Position numbers and translations under genes: made by a program. The notes beneath the pieces were generated by a model, which was not told the DNA's origin, did no database searches, and saw only the letters and a program-made list of their open reading frames with translations. A stretch of DNA of 14,864 nucleotides from positions 1 through 14,864 of the forward strand of contig CALJZV010000042.1 of NCBI GenBank assembly GCA_937983475.1, given 5' to 3'. Shown piece after piece: positions 7,112 to 13,847 of this stretch (its first letter is position 1; each line of letters begins with the position of its first letter). Origin of the DNA: an uncultured Verrucomicrobiales bacterium (GTDB lineage: Bacteria; Verrucomicrobiota; Verrucomicrobiia; Limisphaerales; JACDHS01).

Positions 7112-7750
7112 ATGCGTCGAAATTTCACCCCCGTCATTATCGTTGTCCTGCTGGCCGTTGCAGTGGGGATTTTTATTACCCTGTGGGTCACCCGCGCTCC
7201 TGAAGAGGCGCCTGTCGCACCCATCGTTCAGGAAACGCCTGCCGAACCACCAGCCCCGCCAACCCGCATTCCCAAGCCTCGGACCGAGACCGCAGAAACG
7301 GCTCCCCCTGTTCAACCAGATGGCCCCCAGGTCACTGCGGACAACTGGGAAGACATTCTGACCGACATTTTGGGCAGCGATTCGATGGATGAGGATGAAA
7401 AGGCGGACAAAATTGCCGACATGATTCCCAATCTGCCCGAAGCGGCCCAGAAAGAACTGGCTGAACATTTGGTCAACCTCGCCAGCGATGAAAAATACGC
7501 CAAATCCGCCGAGATTCTGAAAAACGAGAAGACGCCCGCCTCGGTGTCCGACGTGCTTTTGAGCGATTTGTTCAACCGGGACGATGAATTGAAGATGCCA
7601 ATCATCCTTGATCTGGCCAAAAATGAAAACCATCCCATGAAGGATGAGGCCCGCAAAATGTTAGGCATGATCATCCAGGAAGATTACGGCACCGACTGGG
7701 ACAAATGGACCGAAGCGGTCAACAGCATGCTCAAAGGCGAAACGCCCTGA
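7112..7750 (+). CDS. Membrane-anchored proline-rich acidic protein of unknown function
   Basis: The 212-aa product starts MRRNFTP followed by a membrane segment (about 8-26), so it is anchored with its C-terminus outside the cytoplasm, or is exported. Residues about 29-66 are rich in Pro, Glu, Ala and Thr, like a spacer crossing the periplasm or wall. Residues about 72-212 are acidic, with repeated short helices (D-N-W-E-D-I-L, A-D-K-I-A-D-M-I, A-E-H-L-V-N-L-A-S-D-E-K-Y-A) that could form an alpha-solenoid, but no family is recognised. The ATG at 7112 is chosen over an in-frame TTG at 7076 because it places the basic residues and hydrophobic core at the N-terminus. It lies 55 bp after the response regulator and converges on the sulfatase gene. 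Confidence 0.7.
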   Translation: MRRNFTPVIIVVLLAVAVGIFITLWVTRAPEEAPVAPIVQETPAEPPAPPTRIPKPRTETAETAPPVQPDGPQVTADNWEDILTDILGSDSMDEDEKADKIADMIPNLPEAAQKELAEHLVNLASDEKYAKSAEILKNEKTPASVSDVLLSDLFNRDDELKMPIILDLAKNENHPMKDEARKMLGMIIQEDYGTDWDKWTEAVNSMLKGETP

Positions 7751-7776
7751 CCTTCGCGGAAAATATACCGCTTGAG

Positions 7777-9123
7777 TCACTTCCGCATCGCGCCCTGCTT
7801 CCCCGTGTAATCGTCACAGGCAGCCATCCATTGTTCCAGTTCGGACTGAAGTTTTCTTTTAATTTTCTGATGGCTTGGTGACTGCGCGAGGTTGCGCAAT
7901 TCGTGCGGGTCCTTTTTCAAGTCGTAAAGTTCCTCCTCAGGCTTCCGGTCAGAAAAAAACAACGACTGCTCGGGGGTTAGTTTCCCTTCAGCGTGCAGTT
8001 GTTTCATCACTTTGAAGGCCGGATAGGCGCGCTCCTTATATTCGTTGAACTGAGTGTAGGGGCGCTCAGGCATGTAGTTATGAATGTATTTGTAACGCTC
8101 GTCCCGGACACTGCGAATGCGGTCCACCGTCATATCGCAACGGTCACGGGCTCCAAAAACAAATTTTCTCTCCTTCGCTTCCGGCCCGAGAAAAATCTGG
8201 CCCTGAATGTGGACGGGCAGCTTGATGCCAGCCAGGTATAGGGATGTGGCGGAAATATCAATCGCGCTGACCAAATCGTCGCTCACTGTTCCCGGCTTGA
8301 GGCCATTAGGCCACCGGACAATCAAGGGAATATGCAACCCGCCTTCGTACAGCCATTGCTTGTCCCGCACATGGCACCGCCCGTTGTCGGCGAAGAAAAA
8401 GACAATGGTATTGTCTGCCAATCCCTCTTTTTCAAGGAACCGAAGGACAGTGCCGACTTTTCCATCGAGATAATTGATCGCGTTGAGATAGCCCGCCCAA
8501 TCCTTGCGCACTACCGGATGATCCGGATAATACGGAGGCAGAATGACTTCCTCAGGGCTTACTCGGTCCGGCAGCTTTTCCCCGGGTTTCCACGACCCGC
8601 GATGTGGTTCGTAAATTTGATACTGGGCAAAAAAAGGCTGGTTCCGCTTCAGTTCGGAAAGGTCCTCCCCGTCGAATAAATCCTCCGTGCGAAAATTCAA
8701 GTCGGTTTTCCCCTTGGACTCCAGGTCCGGTCCGATGCGCTTGAGATTGGCGGTAAAATAGCCCGCCTGCCTGAAGTAATCCGTGATGGGTTTTACCCCC
8801 ACAGGCAATGTCGTCATGCTGCGATGCTGGTGGGCGTTGATGGTGGTCTGATACATGCCAGCCATGATCGCCGAACGGCTCGGAGAACAAACCGGCGCTG
8901 TGGTGAAACAGCGGGTGAAGCGCGCCCCTTCAGCGGCCAATCGGTCGATATTGGGCGTGCGCATCATCGTCAACCCGTAACAGCCCAGTTCAGGCCCCAT
9001 GTCATCGGTGACAATCCAAAGAATATTGGGGCGGGCCGCCGGTTTAAATGCCCCACCCAGGATCGACAGAGGAAGAATCCATTGCAGCAAAAGTAATAAA
9101 ACAAAGCTTCGCAGCAGGGTCAT
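7777..9123 (-). CDS. Secreted sulfatase, S1 formylglycine type
   Basis: From ATG 9123 the protein has 448 aa with a signal peptide at about 1-25 (M-T-L-L-R, then a leucine-rich core). The sulfatase signature C-S-P-S-R is at 79-83; C79 is the cysteine converted to formylglycine by a maturation enzyme not encoded here. Metal-binding residues include the early D40-D41 (V-T-D-D-M) and the late D246-N247 (F-A-D-N-G). The segment K-Q-W-L-Y-E-G-G-L-H-I-P-L-I-V-R and the absence of a long C-terminal extension recall heparan N-sulfatase-like (SGSH-like) S1 members. The substrate is likely a sulfated polysaccharide outside the cytoplasm but cannot be fixed. Upstream in-frame starts exist to 9234; 9123 is preferred because it exposes the signal peptide. 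Confidence 0.9.
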   Translation of the reverse strand: MTLLRSFVLLLLLQWILPLSILGGAFKPAARPNILWIVTDDMGPELGCYGLTMMRTPNIDRLAAEGARFTRCFTTAPVCSPSRSAIMAGMYQTTINAHQHRSMTTLPVGVKPITDYFRQAGYFTANLKRIGPDLESKGKTDLNFRTEDLFDGEDLSELKRNQPFFAQYQIYEPHRGSWKPGEKLPDRVSPEEVILPPYYPDHPVVRKDWAGYLNAINYLDGKVGTVLRFLEKEGLADNTIVFFFADNGRCHVRDKQWLYEGGLHIPLIVRWPNGLKPGTVSDDLVSAIDISATSLYLAGIKLPVHIQGQIFLGPEAKERKFVFGARDRCDMTVDRIRSVRDERYKYIHNYMPERPYTQFNEYKERAYPAFKVMKQLHAEGKLTPEQSLFFSDRKPEEELYDLKKDPHELRNLAQSPSHQKIKRKLQSELEQWMAACDDYTGKQGAMRK

Positions 9124-9240
9124 AACATTCTTGAGTGAAGTGCGCGTTGACCTTCGCAACTGTTTCATTTGCTGCAAAGCCAAAAGATTTGCATTGCCTG
9201 CTTTTGAAAGGATTTGTTTCATCGCGCCCGGCAATTAACT

Positions 9241-9690
9241 GTGGCGCAACTCATCAAATACTGGCTGCCGGTGATCCTGTGGATGAGCCTCATATTCGCA
9301 GGCTCCACCGGCTTGATGTCCAGCCAGCGCACCTCCCGCATCATTGGCCCGATCTTGCGGTGGTTTGATCCGGCCATTTCCGACGAAACCATTTATTCCA
9401 TTCAGTTTGTGATTCGCAAATGCGCCCATGCGGTTGAATACGCCGTTCTGTGCCTTCTGGTCTGGCGCGCAAAGCGTCAGCCCCAAAAAAAGGATGTGCG
9501 TTCCTGGAACTGGGGGGAAGCGCGTTTCGCGATCGGTGTTTCGGCGCTCTACGCGATCAGTGATGAATTTCATCAATATTTTGAAATCTCCAGGCAGGCC
9601 TCCGCCTGGGATGTGCTCATAGACACTGGAGGGGCTGTCATGGCGATGCTGCTGCTGTGGCGGTTTGGACGTTGGCGAAACTTATGGTGA
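9241..9690 (+). CDS. VanZ-like membrane protein
   Basis: The 149-aa protein has about four membrane segments and the VanZ-like signatures K-C-A-H-A-V-E-Y-A-V-L (about 60-70) and S-D-E-F-H-Q-Y-F followed by R-x-A-S-x-W-D-V-L-I-D-T-G-G-A. VanZ confers low-level teicoplanin resistance in enterococci, but most VanZ-like proteins in other bacteria have no known role, and there is no van cluster here. GTG 9241 is chosen because it puts the first membrane helix (Y-W-L-P-V-I-L-W-M) at the N-terminus as in relatives; an in-frame TTG at 9214 would add nine residues. Only one base separates its stop from the comEC start, so the two are co-transcribed. Confidence 0.85.
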   Translation: MAQLIKYWLPVILWMSLIFAGSTGLMSSQRTSRIIGPILRWFDPAISDETIYSIQFVIRKCAHAVEYAVLCLLVWRAKRQPQKKDVRSWNWGEARFAIGVSALYAISDEFHQYFEISRQASAWDVLIDTGGAVMAMLLLWRFGRWRNLW

Positions 9691-9691
9691 A

Positions 9692-12103
9692 ATGAACAAG
9701 CCGCTGGCACTGGTGGCATTGGCATACTTGGCGGGAATTGTTGCCGGCGAACTTTTCCCGATCCCGGTCGCATTGCCATTGATCCTGGCCGCTTCGGCGG
9801 TGTTGATGGCTCTGTTCATTCCCCAAACCCGCCTTTCATTGATTGTGCTGGGCATTTTTCTCTCCGGTTGGGCAAACCTATTGCTGCACACGAGCATTCT
9901 CTCACCGGCCGACTTGAGAGTGTTGGTCGAAGACCAATCCGAATGGGTTGGCGTTCGCGGCAAAATGAGGACCCCGCCCGCTGCGCGCCGGTATGAAAAC
10001 CGCGGAGAGGAAGTTTGGCGCTCGACCGCCGAAGTCGAGGTTTTCGAGCTTCGCAGGGGAGCAACCTGGGAGCCGGCCTCAGGAAAAATTTTGGCCTCGG
10101 CCAACGGTCTCCTCGGCGAAAACCTCTCCATCGGCTGCGAAGTTGAGATCACCGGCGCCCTTCAGAAACCGCGCCTTCCGGTTGCAGAAGGATTGTTCAA
10201 TTACCGGCAGTTTTTGAGCCGACAGGGCATTTACTATCAACTCACTGGGGCGTCAGTCGGTGATTGGAAGCTGCTTAAAGCTTCCTCGACTTCGCCACCG
10301 TTCCCCATGCGGTTCACGCGTTGGGCGCGATCCGCCTTGGGCCTTGGTCTTGGGAAAACCGATGAGGCTTTGCAATTGCGCTGGGCGATGACCTTGGGAT
10401 GGAAGGAAGCCTTCACGGACGAGTTGTCGGAACCGTTCATGCGCTCGGGCACCATGCACATTTTTGCGATAAGCGGCCTTCATATAGCGCTGATTGCCGG
10501 CATTTTGGTACAACTGCTCAAATTGACGGGCCTTCCGCGGGCAGTCTGCGGCCTGACAGTCATTCCGCTGCTCTGGTTTTACGCTGCCGCAACCGGGTGG
10601 CAATCATCCGCCATTCGGGCAACCATCATGATGACGGTCATTGTCGGCGGCTGGGCACTGAAGCGACCGGGGGACCTGCTCAATTCTCTTGGGGCTGCGG
10701 CGCTGATGATTTTGGTCTGGGAGCCGCTTCAATTATTCCAAGCGAGCTTCCAGCTCTCATTTTTTGTTGTTCTGAGCATGGGACTGCTTCTTCCGGTTTT
10801 TGAGAAAATAAGGCAGCGTTTGTTCCGTCCGGACCCGTTCCTTCCTGAGGAACTGCGGAAACCCTGGCAGCGATTCTTCGATTCTCCCACCCGCTGGCTG
10901 GGAGCCTCTTTCGCCACGTCACTGGCCGCGTGGCTGGGCTCCCTCCCGCTGATAGCCTATTATTTCAATCTGTTCACACCAGTCAGCCTGCTGGCCAATG
11001 TCGTTGTGGTTCTATTGGGGACACTAGCTCTGATGAGCAGCGTTGGAAGCCTTGCTGCCGGTGCCGTTTGGCCTGGAATGGGCGCGCTGTTCAATCACAG
11101 TGGCTGGTTCTTTATGAACGGAGCCATTGAGACAAGCCGCTGGTTCGCAGACTTGCCCGGCGCCTTCTGGTATGTCCGCTCGCCGACGATGCTACAGTGT
11201 ATTTTTTATTACGGGGTGGTCTTCAGCATTTTGACCGGTTGGGTGTGGAAGGCTAAAATCCGACTCTGGGTCGGCCCGCTCCTGGCTGTTCTAGGATTCA
11301 TGACCATCATGGAGTGGAACCACCGGCGATCCGTATGGCAAATCACAGTGCTGCCTCTGAATGGGGGCGAGGCGGCTTTGGTGAGCGGCCCGAAACTCAG
11401 CGACACCCTCCTGATCGATTGCGGCAATCCATCGTCCTTTCACTTCATCACCAAACCCTTCCTGCGTTCTCAAGGCGTCAATGCCCTTCCCAGACTGCTC
11501 CTGACTCACGGGGACATGCAAAACATTGGCGGTGCCACCAATCTGCTGGATGATTTTAAAGTGGAGAAAATCCTGACAAGTCCGGCCAAGTTTCGATCGC
11601 CCGCATACCGCTCTATACAAAAGCAATTGGAGGACACTCCCGAAATGCGAGAGGAAATTAAACAGGGCGACCAACTCGGCCCGTGGCAAGTTCTTCATCC
11701 TGCGCTCCATGACAAATTCAACCAGGCCGATGATGGCCCCGTGGTGCTCCGTGGCACTTTTGGGATACACACCCTTCTGCTCCTGTCGGACCTGAGCCGG
11801 ACAGGCCAGCGCCAGTTGCTGGAGAGAACTACCAATTTGACCGCCGACATTGTCGTCTCTGGCATTCCCCGTGAAAGCGAGCCTTTGATTGACGACCTGC
11901 TCGACGCCGTCTCTCCCAAATTGATCATTATCACCGACTCGGAATTTCCCGCCACCGAAAGGGCATCCTCCGCTCTCTGCGGACGGTTGGCCAAACGCAA
12001 GGTGCCGGTTCTTTATTGCCGGAAATCCGGCGCTGTCACCCTGACATTCGGACCGGATGGCGCGACCGCAACAACCATCGAGCGCCAAATCCGGATCGAA
12101 TAA
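9692..12103 (+). CDS. comEC: ComEC/Rec2-family DNA uptake channel with degenerate MBL domain
   Basis: The 803-aa protein has the ComEC order of domains. N-terminal membrane helices and a DUF4131/OB-fold-like soluble part lie at about 1-200. The Competence membrane domain lies at about 215-540 (M-R-S-G-T-M-H-I-F-A-I-S-G-L-H-I-A-L-I, then T-G-W-Q-S-S-A-I-R-A). A C-terminal MBL domain runs from about 548. ComEC carries incoming single-stranded DNA through the inner membrane, and in many species its MBL domain is thought to degrade the other strand. Here the metal motif reads T-H606-G-D608-M-Q610-N611-I-G-G rather than H-x-D-x-D-H, and the usual L-D-V-G-Q-G is L-P-L-N-G-G with P555 at the aspartate. 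The MBL part is probably inactive. GGTGAA precedes the ATG at 9692. No other competence gene is in view. Confidence 0.9.
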   Translation: MNKPLALVALAYLAGIVAGELFPIPVALPLILAASAVLMALFIPQTRLSLIVLGIFLSGWANLLLHTSILSPADLRVLVEDQSEWVGVRGKMRTPPAARRYENRGEEVWRSTAEVEVFELRRGATWEPASGKILASANGLLGENLSIGCEVEITGALQKPRLPVAEGLFNYRQFLSRQGIYYQLTGASVGDWKLLKASSTSPPFPMRFTRWARSALGLGLGKTDEALQLRWAMTLGWKEAFTDELSEPFMRSGTMHIFAISGLHIALIAGILVQLLKLTGLPRAVCGLTVIPLLWFYAAATGWQSSAIRATIMMTVIVGGWALKRPGDLLNSLGAAALMILVWEPLQLFQASFQLSFFVVLSMGLLLPVFEKIRQRLFRPDPFLPEELRKPWQRFFDSPTRWLGASFATSLAAWLGSLPLIAYYFNLFTPVSLLANVVVVLLGTLALMSSVGSLAAGAVWPGMGALFNHSGWFFMNGAIETSRWFADLPGAFWYVRSPTMLQCIFYYGVVFSILTGWVWKAKIRLWVGPLLAVLGFMTIMEWNHRRSVWQITVLPLNGGEAALVSGPKLSDTLLIDCGNPSSFHFITKPFLRSQGVNALPRLLLTHGDMQNIGGATNLLDDFKVEKILTSPAKFRSPAYRSIQKQLEDTPEMREEIKQGDQLGPWQVLHPALHDKFNQADDGPVVLRGTFGIHTLLLLSDLSRTGQRQLLERTTNLTADIVVSGIPRESEPLIDDLLDAVSPKLIIITDSEFPATERASSALCGRLAKRKVPVLYCRKSGAVTLTFGPDGATATTIERQIRIE

Positions 12104-12127
12104 TTCTACAGAAAATTTACCGGTTTG

Positions 12128-12154
12128 TTGACATATAGACTGTCTGGCTATAAA
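12128..12154 (+). promoter_or_regulatory. Sigma-70-like promoter of the marR-lplT-lnt operon
   Basis: TTGACA (12128-12133) is a perfect -35 match, and TATAAA (12149-12154) matches the -10 consensus at 5 of 6 positions. The spacer is 15 nt, shorter than the usual 17, which often means weak or activator-modulated transcription. Transcription would start near 12160-12162, only a few bases before the ATG at 12164, giving a nearly leaderless mRNA. Confidence 0.6.
12134..12152 (+). promoter_or_regulatory. Palindromic candidate MarR operator within the promoter
   Basis: Between the -35 and -10 boxes lies AGAC-T-GTCT (12137-12145), a perfect inverted repeat. It is flanked by TATAG (12134-12138) and CTATA (12148-12152), also reverse complements. 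A MarR dimer bound here would block RNA polymerase, so autorepression is the natural reading. Binding itself is inferred. Confidence 0.45.
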
Positions 12155-12163
12155 CATCACTGT

Positions 12164-12628
12164 ATGAAGTCCGAGCTCGCAGGCCCAGGTCCCCGTTACC
12201 AGGCGTTATTGAACCTTTTGCGTACCGCCGAATCCCTCTGGAACGTCAGTCGCGAATTCTTCGCCCAATGGGATTTGAGCCCCAGCCAGTTCAACGTGCT
12301 GAACGTCCTCTGCGATTCACCAAACGGACTGACGCAGATTGAACTAAGCCGCCAACTCATCATGCACCGGTCCAATGTGACCGGCCTGGTGGACCGCCTG
12401 GAGAAGCGGGGGCTGGTCCGGCGGCAGGACATTGCCGGGGATCGTCGAGCCAACCAGGTTGTTCTAACTGCACAAGGACGGCGATTACTGGAAAAAGTTC
12501 TGCCTGAATACTACCTGGCTGCGGAGCAGATCTGGGGCGATTTTCCAATCAGCCAGACCAAGAGCCTGGTGGAAGGATTGGAAAAACTGCGCAAGAACGC
12601 CGACGCCCTGAACGCCGAAGGCCACTGA
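12164..12628 (+). CDS. MarR-family transcriptional regulator
   Basis: The 154-aa protein has the MarR winged-helix core at about 36-108: W-D-L-S-P-S-Q-F-N-V-L-N-V-L, the recognition region L-T-Q-I-E-L-S-R-Q-L-I-M-H-R-S-N-V-T-G-L-V-D-R-L-E-K-R-G-L-V, and the wing D-R-R-A-N-Q-V-V-L-T. Flanking helices would form the dimer interface. The ATG at 12164 is chosen because it follows the promoter and gives normal MarR length; an in-frame TTG at 12125 would lie upstream of the promoter. It is the first gene of an operon with lplT (4-nt gap) and lnt, so it probably controls their level. MarR repressors are usually released by small lipophilic or phenolic ligands or by oxidation; the ligand here is unknown. 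Confidence 0.92.
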   Translation: MKSELAGPGPRYQALLNLLRTAESLWNVSREFFAQWDLSPSQFNVLNVLCDSPNGLTQIELSRQLIMHRSNVTGLVDRLEKRGLVRRQDIAGDRRANQVVLTAQGRRLLEKVLPEYYLAAEQIWGDFPISQTKSLVEGLEKLRKNADALNAEGH

Positions 12629-12632
12629 CCTT

Positions 12633-13847
12633 ATGAAATTTCACCGCAATTATCCCCTGCTTCTGGGCAGCCAGTTTCTCAGCGCCTTCGGCGACAACGT
12701 CATCCTTGCGGTCATTCTGGGTCAACTGACATTCCTGCATCAGCAGCAGGAAATCACAGGAAGCGATCTCCGCACCTACAATGCCCTTTACACCAGCGTT
12801 CTGTTTATCCCTTACATTTTGCTCGCGCCCCTGGCGGGCTATGTGAACGACCGATTTCCAAAGACCCGGTGGCTTCTGGGCGGCAACGCGATCAAATTAA
12901 CCGGAACCCTCATCGCCGCGTTGAGTGTTTGGTGGGGCTATGCGTGGCAGGCGGCGGGTTATTTTATGGTGGGCGTGGGCGCCTGCCTTTATTCACCGGC
13001 CAAATACGGAATCCTGCCGGAAATACTGCCCAAGGAGCGACTGGTCAAAGCCAACGGCACAGTCGAACTGCTAACACTTATTGCCATCCTGACGGGCCCA
13101 CTTTCCGGCGCGATCATGGTGGACAGGCTGCCTGTGCTCTGGTGCTACATCATTATCCTGGCAATATTTGCTGCTTCTTTGGGGTTAAACCTGTTCATGG
13201 CGCAAACACCATTCAATCCGGCCATCCGACTCTCTGCCAGCGTGAAGGAATTTTCTGATAACTTCCGGATTTTAATCAACTCGAGGCGTCTGATCCGGAT
13301 TATTCTCGGCACCGGCGTTTTTTGGGTTTCCGGGGCAGTATTGAAAATGAACTTCCAGCCATGGGGACTGGAGGTGCTTGGCTTCACCAACAACACGCAG
13401 ATTGCCAAGCTGGGTTTGTGGCTTGGACTGGGAATCATGGCGGGCAGTGTCCTGGCCGGCCAGTTGCACAAGGTGGGCGATCTCAAGGCAAACCGTTTTT
13501 ATGGGCTTGCCTTGGCGTTTCTCGTTGCGCTGCTGAGCCTGTTCTCCTACCTCGGCGTGGTGGTGCCATTGCTGATTCTGATTGGTGCCTCCGCTGGGTT
13601 GTTTCTCATTCCACTCAACGCCGCGCTCCAGTCCGAAAGCCACCAGGACAAGCTGGGCAAAACCATCGCCACCCAAAATTTCATCGACAACGTCGGCATG
13701 ATTTTCGGCGGAGCCTACGTCGTCATCGGAATCAAGGCGGGGCTAAACCCTCTGGGAATTTTCGTCGGTCTGGCGGTGATGATTGCACTGGCGATGCTCT
13801 GGTTAAAAATTCCAGCTCGAAAGGAGGAACAACATGACCAAAATTAG
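12633..13847 (+). CDS. lplT: LplT-like lysophospholipid transporter (MFS)
   Basis: The 404-aa major facilitator protein has about 12 membrane helices. LplT signatures include the start L-G-S-Q-F-L-S-A-F-G-D-N-V-I-L, L-A-P-L-A-G-Y-V-N-D-R-F-P-K in the first loop, and C-L-Y-S-P-A-K-Y-G-I-L-P-E followed by L-V-K-A-N-G-T-V-E. In E. coli LplT moves lysophosphatidylethanolamine from the outer to the inner leaflet, where Aas re-acylates it. No acyltransferase domain is fused here, and no aas-like gene is in view. It starts 4 bp after marR and overlaps lnt by 14 nt. The pairing with lnt makes biochemical sense, since Lnt generates lysophospholipid. Another MFS substrate cannot be excluded from sequence alone. 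Confidence 0.85.
   Translation: MKFHRNYPLLLGSQFLSAFGDNVILAVILGQLTFLHQQQEITGSDLRTYNALYTSVLFIPYILLAPLAGYVNDRFPKTRWLLGGNAIKLTGTLIAALSVWWGYAWQAAGYFMVGVGACLYSPAKYGILPEILPKERLVKANGTVELLTLIAILTGPLSGAIMVDRLPVLWCYIIILAIFAASLGLNLFMAQTPFNPAIRLSASVKEFSDNFRILINSRRLIRIILGTGVFWVSGAVLKMNFQPWGLEVLGFTNNTQIAKLGLWLGLGIMAGSVLAGQLHKVGDLKANRFYGLALAFLVALLSLFSYLGVVVPLLILIGASAGLFLIPLNAALQSESHQDKLGKTIATQNFIDNVGMIFGGAYVVIGIKAGLNPLGIFVGLAVMIALAMLWLKIPARKEEQHDQN
13822..13827 (+). promoter_or_regulatory. Strong Shine-Dalgarno site of lnt inside lplT
   Basis: AGGAGG lies 6 nt before the ATG at 13834, within the last codons of lplT. It is a perfect ribosome site, the strongest in the window, and fixes the lnt start. Confidence 0.8.

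Noticed and set aside
7756..7771. GCGG/CCGC hairpin between convergent genes as a terminator
   Set aside because: Only four base pairs with an 8-nt loop and no T-run on either strand; too weak to call.
9124..9234. Extended N-terminus of the sulfatase
   Set aside because: In-frame ATGs at 9222 and 9168 exist, but they bury the signal peptide behind up to 33 extra residues and have no ribosome site; they are not strictly excluded.
11291..12160. 289-aa minus-strand open frame
   Set aside because: It is antisense to the ComEC C-terminal domain and crosses the marR promoter; no recognisable domain.
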